This document shows, piece after piece, positions 42,584 to 51,397 of a DNA stretch of 64,000 nucleotides; within the stretch, counting starts at the first letter, position 1, and the number at the start of each line of letters is the position of its first letter. A model generated the notes under the pieces. That model made no database searches. It saw only the letters and a program-made list of their open reading frames with translations, and was not told where the DNA came from. Position numbers and translations under genes: made by a program. This DNA is from Larsenimonas rhizosphaerae (GTDB taxonomy: Bacteria > Pseudomonadota > Gammaproteobacteria > Pseudomonadales > Halomonadaceae): the NCBI RefSeq assembly GCF_023700005.1, contig NZ_JAMLJK010000001.1, forward strand, positions 831,366 to 895,365, in the 5' to 3' direction.

Positions 42584-44251
42584 ATGATGTTAATCCATTG
42601 GTTGAATACCCTGCGCCGGCGCCGCTGGCGCCTGAGCGGACTGATTGTGCTGGTCTCCATCGTGCTGATCGGCGTGACCCTGGCCGGGGCCTTCTGGCTG
42701 TTCAATGGACAGCTTGTCGAGAGCCTGGAACAGGCGCAGGGAGATCGCGTCGGTAATCTGGCGCTGACCATTGCCGAGCGCCCCGATGTTATCAGTGCCC
42801 TGTCCGACGGGGAGCCTAAGCCACTGGCCCGCGACACACCGCTGTCTCCCTTTCAGCAGCGGATTACCACACTGCGCCAGGCGCTGGGCGTGGACTTCAT
42901 TGTGGTAATGAGCCAGCAGGCCATGCGCCTGACGCACCCGCGACGCGAGCGGATTGGTCATCACTTCATTGGCGGTGATGAAGTGCGCGCGCTGAGTCTG
43001 GGGGAGCACTATGTTTCCCGGGCAGAGGGAAGTCTGGGCATCAGCCTGCGGGGCTTTGCACCGGTCATCGGCCCCGACGGCCGACAGCTCGGAGCCGTCT
43101 CGGTGGGGGTTACCATGAGTCGGCTGACGCCGCTTCTGGATCGTAATCGCTGGCGGCTGGGGTTTACCCTCGCGCTGATCGGGGCGGTGGGTGCCTATGG
43201 TGCCCTGTGGCTGGCCCGTACGGTCAAGCGGCGCCTGCTCGACATGGAGCCCGATGATATCGCCCATGTGGTTCAGCAGCGTCAGGCCATGCTGGATGCC
43301 ATGCAGGATGGTGTGCTGGCTGTTGATGCCGAAGGGCGAGTGACCCTGCTGAACCCGGCCGGCCGGCGCTTGCTGTCGCGGCTGTCCCGACCGTTGCCGA
43401 GTGAAGGCGTGCTACTGGATACCCACTGGCCTGAACTGGCCTGTTCGGGGGGCATGACCACCGATCAGGGCCGCGAGCACCAGACCCTGCAGCTTGATGC
43501 CATGACGCTGCTGATCAGTTACCGGCCCATATTGTGGCGAGGGCATCAGGAAGGGGCGCTGATGACCTTCCGGGACAAGAACGATGTGCATGTGCTGGCC
43601 GAGGAGCTGACCGGCGTGCGTCGTTATGCCGAAGCGCTGCGCGCGTCCACGCATGAGTTCAAGAACAAGATCCACGTGATTCATGGTCTGGCTCATCTGG
43701 GGGATCTTCCGGCACTGCGTGAGTACCTGAAGGCGCTGGCGGATCATCGGATATCGCAGTCATCGCAGCTGACCGGGGACGTGCAGGAGCCGGCACTGGC
43801 CGGCTTTTTACTTGGCAAGCAGAGCGAGGCGCGTGAACGGGGCGTGCAGTTTGATATTCGCATCGAACAGCCGATTGATATACAGCGAAGTCCCCGGGTC
43901 ATACACGATCTGGTCACGATTCTGGGCAATATCATTGATAACGCCTTTGAAGCGCTTGATACCGTCACCGATCGTTCGCCCATGATGGTATTGACCATGG
44001 ACCGCGAGGGGGACAGCCTGTCGGCGCATTTGCAGGACAATGGCCCAGGCATTGCGCCATCGATGCAGTCGAATATTTTCGCCCGCGGCGTGTCCACACG
44101 GGGCGCGAATCGTGGGCTGGGGCTGTCGCTGGTGCAGGAGCGTCTGGAGACCGCCGGAGGTGATCTGGCGCTGTACTCCACGCCCGGCGAAGGCACCCTG
44201 ATAGAAATCACCTACCCCTACTGGAGTGATGATGATGCCGAAAAGCACTGA
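42584..44251 (+). CDS. CitA/DcuS-family sensor histidine kinase
   Basis: A 555-residue membrane sensor. Helix 1 (about 20-40) and helix 2 (about 185-205) flank a periplasmic PAS/CACHE domain with DFIVVMSQQAMRLTHPRRERIGHHFIGGDE and GFAPVIGPDGRQLGAVSVG, the carboxylate-sensing pattern of CitA/DcuS. A cytoplasmic PAS domain (MLDAMQDGVLAVDAEGRVTLLNPAGRRLL) leads to the H-box ALRASTHEFKNKIHVIHGL (phospho-His in THEFKN). N-box GNIIDNAFEALD and G-box DNGPGIAPSM follow. It likely senses citrate, malate or a related acid. It overlaps the response-regulator gene by 17 bp. Confidence 0.92.
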   Translation: MMLIHWLNTLRRRRWRLSGLIVLVSIVLIGVTLAGAFWLFNGQLVESLEQAQGDRVGNLALTIAERPDVISALSDGEPKPLARDTPLSPFQQRITTLRQALGVDFIVVMSQQAMRLTHPRRERIGHHFIGGDEVRALSLGEHYVSRAEGSLGISLRGFAPVIGPDGRQLGAVSVGVTMSRLTPLLDRNRWRLGFTLALIGAVGAYGALWLARTVKRRLLDMEPDDIAHVVQQRQAMLDAMQDGVLAVDAEGRVTLLNPAGRRLLSRLSRPLPSEGVLLDTHWPELACSGGMTTDQGREHQTLQLDAMTLLISYRPILWRGHQEGALMTFRDKNDVHVLAEELTGVRRYAEALRASTHEFKNKIHVIHGLAHLGDLPALREYLKALADHRISQSSQLTGDVQEPALAGFLLGKQSEARERGVQFDIRIEQPIDIQRSPRVIHDLVTILGNIIDNAFEALDTVTDRSPMMVLTMDREGDSLSAHLQDNGPGIAPSMQSNIFARGVSTRGANRGLGLSLVQERLETAGGDLALYSTPGEGTLIEITYPYWSDDDAEKH

Positions 44252-44966
44252 TACCCGGGTGCTGGTGGTAGAAGACGACCCCATGGTCATGAAGCTGAAC
44301 GTGGAGTACCTGGCCCGGATCGAACACATGCAGCTGGTGGCCCGGTGCAGTGACCTCACCACGGCACGAGTGGTGCTGGACCGTGAGCCGGTGGATCTGG
44401 TTCTGCTGGATGTGTACCTCGGTGCTCGCAACGGTCTGGAGCTGGTGCGTGAGCTGCAGGAACAGGCCGTGGTGCCTGAAATCATACTGATTACGGCGGC
44501 GTCCGAGCGCGACACCATCCGTGAGGCCCGCAGGCTCGGGGTGACGGATTATCTGATCAAGCCCTTCGAGTTCCTGCGCTTTCGCGACGCGGTGCTTTCA
44601 GCACGGCGCCAGCGTGATGTGCTTGATCAGCCGGGCAACGATATTAACCAGCAGCTTCTGGATACCCTGTTTCGGGCGCCACGCTCGGATATGCGCCGTC
44701 CTTCCGGGTTGCCCAAGGGGTTGACCCTGCCGAGTCTGGTTCAGGTGATCGACGCGATTTTATCCGTATCGGAAGAGCACTTTTCCACCGAGGATATTGC
44801 CGGGTTAACCGGAATGTCACGTGTCTCGGTACGCAAGTACCTCAAGTACCTTGCCACTCGGGAAGTGCTTGAAGAGACCTTCGCCTACGGTCAGATCGGC
44901 CGACCTTCCTTTACTTACATGTGCCTCGACAATGAGCGGCTGGAACAGCTTCGACGCTCGGAATGA
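44235..44966 (+). CDS. CitB/DcuR-family response regulator
   Basis: A 243-residue response regulator. The ATG at 44235 is eight bases after GGAG. The receiver domain contains VLVVEDDPMV, the phospho-acceptor Asp in LVLLDVYLGARNG and Lys in DYLIKPFEF. The C-terminal output has an HTH (STEDIAGLTGMSRVSVRKYLKYLATREVLEE) and the family's final segment GQIGRPSFTYMC. It pairs with the upstream kinase and most likely activates the divergent 2-hydroxycarboxylate transporter gene. Confidence 0.93.
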   Translation: MPKSTDTRVLVVEDDPMVMKLNVEYLARIEHMQLVARCSDLTTARVVLDREPVDLVLLDVYLGARNGLELVRELQEQAVVPEIILITAASERDTIREARRLGVTDYLIKPFEFLRFRDAVLSARRQRDVLDQPGNDINQQLLDTLFRAPRSDMRRPSGLPKGLTLPSLVQVIDAILSVSEEHFSTEDIAGLTGMSRVSVRKYLKYLATREVLEETFAYGQIGRPSFTYMCLDNERLEQLRRSE

Positions 44967-45314
44967 GACGGTTGTCAGCAGTGCGCCACTTGCAGGCCGC
45001 TACCTGAAAAAACAGCCATAACGTTTTTATTATGGTGTTCATAACATGAATGGCGGTTTGATAAATACCTACTTATTTCATTTAAAACAGTCAGTTGATA
45101 CTTTTCAACATGCATAGATAAAGCGTTATAAAATATATAGGGTAAGCATTATAGTTGTTGTTTTTAAAGAATTTTTTCGCTTTTTCTTGACCTGGTTTCC
45201 ACTTTTTTAAACACTCTTGTTCCCGATTGAATTAAACCGGTCGGCATGTATCGCCCGGTCATCCTGTTAATCATTGTGCAAGTATTATTCTCGTGGAACG
45301 AGGGAGATTGTTGA
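44967..45314. other. 348-bp AT-rich non-coding region upstream of pntA
   Basis: Much more AT-rich than its surroundings, with runs such as TTTAAAACAG, TATAAAATATAT and TTTTTAAAG. No reading frame with a ribosome site was seen. Promoter-like pieces are TTGATA (45095-45100), TATAAA (45127-45132) and TTGACC (45187-45192), but none forms a well-spaced pair I can defend. It probably holds the pnt promoter and binding sites for nucleoid or global regulators. No convincing terminator for the preceding response-regulator gene was found. Confidence 0.5.
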
Positions 45315-46490
45315 ATGCTGACTATTCGAGTTGTGCGTGAGTCTCGTGCGCCCTCGGCAGGGCCCGGTGCGCCGGGCGAACGCCGTGTCGCACTGGACCC
45401 GACCACAGCAGGCAAGCTTGCCCGGGCCGTGTCGGCCGATGCTGATCAGAGCATTGTCATGGTGGATGCCGGTGCCGGCAGGTTTTCTCACTTTGCTGAT
45501 GCTGCCTATGACGATGTCTCCGGTGTGCAGGTGCTCGAGGCGGGCCAGCATGCGGAAGATGCCGGTCTGGTGCTGTGCGTACGCCCCCCGGAGCCTGAAT
45601 TGATCGATAGTCTGGCCGAAGGTACGGTGCTGGTCGGGCTGTTGTCTCCGTTCCAGAGTCGCGAGTTGCTGGAGCGCTGCAAGGCGCGACGCATCACGGC
45701 GTTGGCGATGGAGCTGGTGCCGCGTATCTCCCGGGCCCAGAGCATGGATGCGCTGTCCTCCCAGGCTGCGGCTGCCGGCTACCACGCAGCGCTGACCGCT
45801 GCTCACGAGGCCAGTGTGTTCTTCCCCATGCTGACTACCGCTGCCGGTACCATTCGCCCGGCGCGAGTGATTGTAGTCGGGGCGGGTGTCGCTGGCCTTC
45901 AGGCCATTGCCACCGCACGGCGGCTTGGTGCGCAGGTTTGGGCCTATGATATCCGCGCTGCCGCGCGTGAGCAGGTCGAGTCGCTGGGCGCGCGCATGAT
46001 CGACACCGGCGTCGACGCTTCCGGTGAAGGCGGCTATGCCCGTGAACTGACCGACGACGAGCGTGCCGCTCAGGCCGAAGCGCTGGCCAAGCATCTCTCC
46101 ACGGCCCATGCCGTCATTACCACGGCAGCCATTCCTGGCCGTCCTTCACCGAAGATCATTACCGAAGACATGGTCGAGCGCATGCAGCCTGGCAGTGTGA
46201 TCGTTGATCTGGCTGCCGAAGGCGGTGGTAACTGTGAGCTGACTCGCCCCGGCGAGACGGTAGAGCACAACGACGTCAAGATTGTCGGCCTGCTCGATAT
46301 ACCGTCACAGCTGCCGGTCAATACCAGCGAGATGTACGGCAAGAACCTGTTCAATCTGCTGACACCGTTTATCAGGGACGGTGAGCTGGTACTTGATTTT
46401 GACGATGCTGTCATCGGGCCGATGTGCGTGACCCGTGACGGCGACATCGTGCACGAGGGTGTGCGCAAGGCTCTGGAGGACAAGGCATGA
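45315..46490 (+). CDS. pntA: NAD(P) transhydrogenase subunit alpha, part 1 (PntAA)
   Basis: A 391-residue soluble domain I of proton-translocating transhydrogenase, in the split form. It has the AlaDh/PNT N-terminal domain (IRVVRES...GERRVALDP) and the hallmark MELVPRISRAQSMDALSSQA at about 132-151. The NAD-binding Rossmann motif VIVVGAGVAGLQAIATA (GAGVAG at 189-194) is followed by GYARELTDDE, whose length variation marks the mobile loop. It binds NAD(H). The start follows AGGGAG. The three genes pntAA-pntAB-pntB overlap by ATGA junctions, so they form one operon that makes NADPH from NADH using the proton gradient. Confidence 0.96.
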   Translation: MLTIRVVRESRAPSAGPGAPGERRVALDPTTAGKLARAVSADADQSIVMVDAGAGRFSHFADAAYDDVSGVQVLEAGQHAEDAGLVLCVRPPEPELIDSLAEGTVLVGLLSPFQSRELLERCKARRITALAMELVPRISRAQSMDALSSQAAAAGYHAALTAAHEASVFFPMLTTAAGTIRPARVIVVGAGVAGLQAIATARRLGAQVWAYDIRAAAREQVESLGARMIDTGVDASGEGGYARELTDDERAAQAEALAKHLSTAHAVITTAAIPGRPSPKIITEDMVERMQPGSVIVDLAAEGGGNCELTRPGETVEHNDVKIVGLLDIPSQLPVNTSEMYGKNLFNLLTPFIRDGELVLDFDDAVIGPMCVTRDGDIVHEGVRKALEDKA

Positions 46491-46789
46491 TTGAAGGTGT
46501 AGCGGCACTTTATATTCTGATGCTGGCAGCATTTGTCGGCTTCGAGGTAATTTCCCGGGTTCCGGTCATCCTGCATACCCCGCTGATGTCGGGCTCCAAC
46601 TTCATTCACGGCATCGTGCTGGTCGGCGCGATGATCGCTCTTGGTCAGGCTGAAACCGGCCTTGAGATGACAATCGGCTTCATTGCCGTGCTGCTGGCGG
46701 CCGGTAATGCCGTCGGGGGCTACGTAGTGACCGAGCGAATGCTCGAGATGTTCAAGTCAAGCGGCAAAGGCAAGGAGCAGGGCAAATGA
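46487..46789 (+). CDS. pntAB: NAD(P) transhydrogenase subunit alpha, part 2 (PntAB)
   Basis: A 100-residue small membrane subunit with three hydrophobic helices (LYILMLAAFVGFEVI, IHGIVLVGAMIALG, IGFIAVLLAAGNAVGGYVV). The TPLMSGSNFIHGI-like sequence (here HTPLMSGSNFIHGIV) is the conserved element of transhydrogenase domain II alpha. It overlaps both neighbours by ATGA. In E. coli this segment is fused to PntA; the split form is common in Pseudomonas-like bacteria. Confidence 0.95.
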   Translation: MIEGVAALYILMLAAFVGFEVISRVPVILHTPLMSGSNFIHGIVLVGAMIALGQAETGLEMTIGFIAVLLAAGNAVGGYVVTERMLEMFKSSGKGKEQGK

Positions 46790-48174
46790 GCGGTATTGTT
46801 GAGCTGGTTTATTTTGCAACCGCTGTCACGTTCATCCTCGGACTCAAGCGGATGTCGCATCCGACCACGGCGCGCAGTGGCATTCACTGGGCTGGCGTGG
46901 CCATGGTGGTGGCTACGGTCGCGACCTTCTTTCACCCGGAAATCGACGGTCGATATATCCTGATGCTGCTGGCCATTGCCATCGGTGGTGGCGTGGCATG
47001 GATGGGTGGGCGCAAGGTCGAAATGACCGACATGCCGCAGATGATTGCCATCTACAACGGCATGGGAGGCGGCGCGGCAGCAGCCATCGCCGCCGTGGAG
47101 CTGATTCGTGTTGCCAATGACCCGGCCCTGGCACAGGGTCACGGCCCGATGGCTCTGTGGCTGGGTGTCCTGGGGGCTCTGATCGGGAGTGTGGCCTTCA
47201 GTGGTTCGGTAGTGGCGTGGGCCAAGCTTGATGGTCGCATGAAAAAGGCCATGTACTTCCCCAATCAGCAGTGGATCAACCTGGCGGTTATCGTGCTGGC
47301 CGTCATTCTGGGGATCGTGATCGCCACCACCACGCCTTCCGGCGTCACACTGCTGCTGTTCTTCGTTCTGGCCCTGGCCTTTGGTGCGATGATGGCACTG
47401 CCGATCGGTGGTGCAGACATGCCGGTCATCATCTCCCTGTTCAACGCCTTCACGGGCCTTGCCGTGGCGATGGAAGGGTTCGTGCTGGATAACGCAGCAA
47501 TGATCATCGCCGGCACCGTGGTTGGCGCCGCTGGTACGCTGCTGACACAGCTGATGGCCAAGGCCATGAACCGCAAGATCTCCAACGTCCTGTTCAAGCA
47601 GTTTGGTGGCAGCCAGGGCAAGGAACAGACCGAGATCGAAGGCAGCATGAAGGGCGTTGACCCTTCTGACGCCGGTATCCAGATGGCTTATGCCGATCGG
47701 GTCATCATCGTGCCGGGTTACGGCATGGCCGTGGCGCAGGCACAGCACAAGATCTGGGAAATGGTTGAGCTGTTGACCGAGCGTGGCACGGACGTGAAGT
47801 TTGCCATCCACCCGGTTGCCGGTCGTATGCCGGGTCACATGAACGTGTTGCTGGCGGAAGCAGGCGTTCCCTACGACATGATTCTGGATCTGGAAGAAAT
47901 CAACAACGATTTCGATACGACAGACGTTACGCTGGTGATTGGTGCCAATGACGTCGTGAACCCGGTGGCCAAAAGCGATCCGGACAGCCCGTTGTACGGC
48001 ATGCCGGTTCTGAACGCCGACCAGTCGAAGAATGTTCTGGTGATCAAGCGCGGGCAGGGTGCCGGGTTCTCCGGGGTGGAAAACCATCTGTTCTATCTCG
48101 ACCATACTCGTATGGTGTACGGCGATGGCCAGAAGGTCGTGGGCGAGATGATTGCGTCGATCAAAACGCTGTAA
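46786..48174 (+). CDS. pntB: NAD(P) transhydrogenase subunit beta (PntB)
   Basis: A 462-residue subunit. An N-terminal membrane domain of about eight or nine helices includes MIAIYNGMGGGAAAAIAAVEL and LPIGGADMPVIISLFNAFTGLAVAMEGF. It is followed by the NADP(H)-binding domain III with VPGYGMAVAQAQHKIWE, FAIHPVAGRMPGHMNVLLAEA, VIGANDVVNPVA and VIKRGQGAGFSGVENHLF. It carries the proton channel and NADP site. The length equals that of E. coli PntB. A perfect hairpin follows. Confidence 0.97.
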   Translation: MSGIVELVYFATAVTFILGLKRMSHPTTARSGIHWAGVAMVVATVATFFHPEIDGRYILMLLAIAIGGGVAWMGGRKVEMTDMPQMIAIYNGMGGGAAAAIAAVELIRVANDPALAQGHGPMALWLGVLGALIGSVAFSGSVVAWAKLDGRMKKAMYFPNQQWINLAVIVLAVILGIVIATTTPSGVTLLLFFVLALAFGAMMALPIGGADMPVIISLFNAFTGLAVAMEGFVLDNAAMIIAGTVVGAAGTLLTQLMAKAMNRKISNVLFKQFGGSQGKEQTEIEGSMKGVDPSDAGIQMAYADRVIIVPGYGMAVAQAQHKIWEMVELLTERGTDVKFAIHPVAGRMPGHMNVLLAEAGVPYDMILDLEEINNDFDTTDVTLVIGANDVVNPVAKSDPDSPLYGMPVLNADQSKNVLVIKRGQGAGFSGVENHLFYLDHTRMVYGDGQKVVGEMIASIKTL

Positions 48175-48208
48175 GTTCACGAGGATGCTTGAACCGGTTC
48201 ATCCGGAT

Positions 48209-48244
48209 ACAGAAAGGGCGCGCCGAGAGGCGCGCCCTTTCTGT
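48209..48244. terminator. Bidirectional hairpin between pntB and mnmC
   Basis: A perfect 16-bp inverted repeat (ACAGAAAGGGCGCGCC and GGCGCGCCCTTTCTGT) has a GAGA tetraloop and the T-run inside the distal stem. It lies 34 bp after pntB and 15 bp beyond the stop of the convergent mnmC, so it is placed to serve both. Confidence 0.8.
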
Positions 48245-48259
48245 AAGTGAACGATTGCC

Positions 48260-50248
48260 TCAGTGGCCGCGAATCAGATCCCGGATGATGCGTCGACCCG
48301 GATGCAGGTGATCCATCAGATGGCGTGGCAGGGGCGCGGGTTCATCGCAGATTCGTGAAGCCAGTATCTCTGCTGCCAGAGGCGCACTGCACAGCCCGCG
48401 CGAACCGTGGCCGGTCGAGATCCAGAGCCCTGGCCAGCACGCTCCGGGCACATCACTGTGGAAGCGACGTGCATCCTTGCCAAGGCCCTGGTAATCGGTC
48501 CGCCAGCGTTCAGCGCGGGGCGCTGGCCCGATAAACGGGCTCTTGTCCGGCGTGGCGCAGCGCAGGGCAGAGCGGCCCTTGAGGTTCGGAGCATTGGCCA
48601 GCAGGTGCGTGGTGTAGTCCGGCAGGGCCTCGGCCAGTACGGTCAGGTTGTACTCGTGATCCTCCCGGCTTACCTCCGTGTCGGTGTGGCCGGGGTGGAA
48701 GCTGGCCCCGAAGCTCTGTAGGCCCAGGTGTGGAGGTGGTGCATAGCCGCGCCCGCATACCACGCACTCCGGTCCCGGCGTGGCCTCCAGGGCGGGTGCC
48801 TGACTGACCTGTCCCTTGATGGGTTGCAGTGGCAGGTGGGCGGCCTCGGGCCAGTGACGAGTGGCTTCGGCGCAGGCCAGAATGACCTGATCGGCGCGTA
48901 GGGTAGCCCCGGTATCGAGCATCAGATGCCAGTTGTCATCCTGGTAATCAAGTGAGGACAGGGCTGCTGTTGTCAGTGTTATCCCCGGCCACTGACGGGC
49001 CAGATGACACAGGCCCCTGGGGGATGCCCAGCCCGCCGTCGGGAAGTAGATGCCACCGCTGGCCACGGGGGTACCGGCAAGTCTGCCTGCTTCTTCGCAG
49101 GATACTTCCCTCAGTAAAGTGTCGGGCAGGCCGAAGCGTGCCAGCATGGTGCGCTGACGGGTCAGCCCCTTTTCATCGAGCGCCAGGCTAAGTACGCCAC
49201 AGGGCGCCCAGTGAGCCATTGACGGGTCGAGCCGGGCCAGCCAGCGCAGGCTGTACTGCAGGCCGGCCAGATAGAAGTGGCTTTGGTCGTTGGGAGAGGC
49301 CGCGGGTTTGATATAGAGCGCGCCCTGATCATTACCGGACCCGCCCTGGCCGGGGGCTGGGTCAATCAGCAGCACGCGTCGACCTCGCCTGGCGAGCGCT
49401 TCTGCGCAACTGATCCCGGCAAGTCCTGCGCCGATCACGGCGATGGTGTCGCCTTGTGGCGGTGTCGGGGGAATGAACCAGGGCGTGGCTGCTCGTGGCG
49501 CAGTGGGTGTCGATTCGACCAGTTCGCCGACCAGCATTTCCCGCTTGCGACCGTAACCAGCCACCTTTTTAATCGCAAAGCCGGCAGCCTTCAGGCCACG
49601 CTTGACGAAACCGGCGCAGGTAAAGGTAGCAAAGGTAGCCCGGGGGCGACTGACGCGAGCCATGGCCTCGAACAGGGCCGGCTGCCACATGTCAGGGTTT
49701 CTGGAGGGTGCAAACCCGTCCAGAAACCAGGCGTCCACCGTGCCGTCAAGTGCAGTGATCATCTCTACCGCTTCACCAAGGTGCAGGTCCAGCGTAATGC
49801 GCTCGCTCAACACCAGCCGATGAATGCCTGCCACCGGTGCCGGCCATTGGCGCTGAATGGCCTCGGCCCAGGGGGCCAGCATGGGCCAGGCGCTCTGGGC
49901 ACGTTTGAGATCGTCTGGTGAAAAGGGGTGCTTTTCCACCGACACCAGATGCAGGCGCGCCGTCGGCTGTGCGTACTGCTCAAAACAGGCACAGGCGCAC
50001 AGCATGTTCAGCCCGCTGCCGAAGCCGGTTTCACCGATCACGAATGGACGGGATTCATCCCAGTCGGCCAGACGTTCAGGCAGGTGATTGTGGTGGATGA
50101 AGACATGGCGGGTTTCTTCCAGGCCATCTTCGCGTGAAAAATAGACATCGCCGTAATCGTCGGCTTCCGGCGCGTCATCACGCCAGCTCAGTCGGGCCGG
50201 CGTCAGGCCGGCCGTAGGCAGGGTATCGGTCACGGGCGTGTTCCGCAC
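48260..50248 (-). CDS. mnmC: tRNA mnm5s2U34 biosynthesis bifunctional protein MnmC
   Basis: A 662-residue two-domain enzyme. The N-terminal DUF752 methyltransferase (about 1-240) has ETGFGSGLNMLCACACF and WFLDGFAPSRNPDMW. The C-terminal FAD-dependent oxidoreductase (about 255-660) starts with IAVIGAGLAGISCAEALARRGRRVLLID and contains HGSRGLCSAPLAAEILASRI. It removes the carboxymethyl group of cmnm5U34 and then methylates it, finishing the wobble base in Lys, Glu, Gln and Arg tRNAs. Its upstream region carries inverted DnaA-box-like sequences. Confidence 0.96.
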   Translation of the reverse strand: MRNTPVTDTLPTAGLTPARLSWRDDAPEADDYGDVYFSREDGLEETRHVFIHHNHLPERLADWDESRPFVIGETGFGSGLNMLCACACFEQYAQPTARLHLVSVEKHPFSPDDLKRAQSAWPMLAPWAEAIQRQWPAPVAGIHRLVLSERITLDLHLGEAVEMITALDGTVDAWFLDGFAPSRNPDMWQPALFEAMARVSRPRATFATFTCAGFVKRGLKAAGFAIKKVAGYGRKREMLVGELVESTPTAPRAATPWFIPPTPPQGDTIAVIGAGLAGISCAEALARRGRRVLLIDPAPGQGGSGNDQGALYIKPAASPNDQSHFYLAGLQYSLRWLARLDPSMAHWAPCGVLSLALDEKGLTRQRTMLARFGLPDTLLREVSCEEAGRLAGTPVASGGIYFPTAGWASPRGLCHLARQWPGITLTTAALSSLDYQDDNWHLMLDTGATLRADQVILACAEATRHWPEAAHLPLQPIKGQVSQAPALEATPGPECVVCGRGYAPPPHLGLQSFGASFHPGHTDTEVSREDHEYNLTVLAEALPDYTTHLLANAPNLKGRSALRCATPDKSPFIGPAPRAERWRTDYQGLGKDARRFHSDVPGACWPGLWISTGHGSRGLCSAPLAAEILASRICDEPAPLPRHLMDHLHPGRRIIRDLIRGH

Positions 50249-50324
50249 TGGTTAAAAAATGAACAACATGCCACAGGGACCGCAGATGACGGGGATGTGA
50301 ATGTCATCCGCGGACTCTTCACAT

Positions 50325-50351
50325 GGTTATCCACAGAAGCCGTGGATAACC
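50325..50351. promoter_or_regulatory. Inverted pair of DnaA boxes upstream of mnmC
   Basis: TTATCCACA at 50327-50335 is a perfect DnaA box. CGTGGATAA at 50341-50349 is an inverted box with one mismatch. They sit in a perfect 10-bp dyad, GGTTATCCAC...GTGGATAACC, 77 bp upstream of the mnmC start and just after the yciI stop. DnaA control of mnmC or a titration site is possible, but a plain hairpin that ends yciI transcription cannot be excluded. Confidence 0.5.
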
Positions 50352-50361
50352 CGAGGGCGGG

Positions 50362-50661
50362 TCAGGGCAGGGTCTGGCGGAAGGGTTTGACGCTGACCGA
50401 CGCGTAGACACCGGCTGCAACATAGGGGTCTTCATCGGCCCATTGCGTCGCGGCATCAAGGGAGGCAAATTCGGCCACGATGACACTGCCGGTAAAGCCG
50501 GCCTCGCCCGGGTCGCTCGCATCAATGGCCGGGCAGGGCCCTGCCAGTACCAGCCGACCTGCTGCCTTCAGGGTCTCAAGGCGTTCGAGGTGTTCCGGGC
50601 GGGCCTCCCTGCGCAGGGGCAGGCTGCCTTCATTGTCCTGGCTGACGATGACGTACAACAT
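50362..50661 (-). CDS. yciI: YciI family protein
   Basis: A 99-residue dimeric alpha-beta protein of the YciI/YCII family. It begins [43 protein letters not shown] with the conserved Arg/His in RPEHLERL and the [19 protein letters not shown] segment. The family's conserved His-Asp pair is thought to be catalytic, but the reaction is not established. Its start lies 6 bp after the yciB stop, the usual yciB-yciI pairing in gammaproteobacteria. Confidence 0.92.
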   Translation of the reverse strand: MLYVIVSQDNEGSLPLRREARPEHLERLETLKAAGRLVLAGPCPAIDASDPGEAGFTGSVIVAEFASLDAATQWADEDPYVAAGVYASVSVKPFRQTLP

Positions 50662-50667
50662 GGCTGG

Positions 50668-51228
50668 TTACTCTCCTGAATCCGTAGTGTTGTGTTGCGG
50701 GTCTTTCATGTGGCGGGCGAGGTACACGCCCTGAATCAGAATAAACAGGATGGTCAGTCCCATCATGCCGAACAGCTTGAAATCAACCCAGGTTTCTTCG
50801 CTGTAGGTCTTGAAAACAAAGATATTCACGGCGCCCAGTACCATGAAAAAGGCCACCCAGGCCAGATTGAGGCGCATCCAGACCGGCGCCGGCAGGGACA
50901 GGTTCTTTTCCATCATTCGCTGAATCAGCGGTTTGCCACCAATCAGCGGTGACAGCAAAAAGGCGACACCGAACAGCCAGTTGACGATGGTCGGCTTCCA
51001 CTTGATGAAGTCACCATTTTGAAAGATCACGGTCGCGCCGCCCAGCACTACTACCAGTGCCAGTGTTACCAGGTGCATCTTTTCAATCTTGCGAAAGCGC
51101 CACCAGGTAAACAGTACCTGCGCAATCGTGGCCGGAATCAGTACGGCCGTGGCCAGCACGATGTCCTTGGTGAGCTGGTAAACCAGAAAGAAAATCGCAA
51201 TGGGGAAAAAATCAATCAGCATCTTCAT
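50668..51228 (-). CDS. yciB: Inner membrane-spanning protein YciB (septation protein A)
   Basis: A 186-residue IspZ/YciB protein with five or six membrane helices. The start at 51228 gives MKMLIDFFPIAIFFLVYQLTKDI, the classical N-terminus (FFPIxxFFxxY); the longer frame upstream is not conserved. Other family motifs are FIKWKPTIVNWLFG, PLIGGKPLIQRMM and LNLAWVAFFMVLGAVNIFV. It is linked to cell-envelope integrity and septation, interacting with elongation and division proteins in E. coli. It is co-transcribed with yciI and divergent from the PHP gene. Confidence 0.93.
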   Translation of the reverse strand: MKMLIDFFPIAIFFLVYQLTKDIVLATAVLIPATIAQVLFTWWRFRKIEKMHLVTLALVVVLGGATVIFQNGDFIKWKPTIVNWLFGVAFLLSPLIGGKPLIQRMMEKNLSLPAPVWMRLNLAWVAFFMVLGAVNIFVFKTYSEETWVDFKLFGMMGLTILFILIQGVYLARHMKDPQHNTTDSGE

Positions 51229-51397
51229 GAGCGTGTGCGATCTCCTGTCGGCGAGGGCACGGGGATGGGTCGGCGCGAGCACGCGCCCTGCATGAACGGC
51301 AAAGCTTAACACGGGGCGAACCCGGTTGCGCCAGCTCCACTGCGGCAAGGCCGCGCGAGCTGTTATCATGCGATCTTTTCCATCCCCTGGAGTTGTC

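Noticed and set aside
46720-48180. 486-codon minus-strand open frame opposite pntB
   Set aside because: Antisense to a clear PntB; low-complexity His/Gln-rich translation is typical of a shadow frame.
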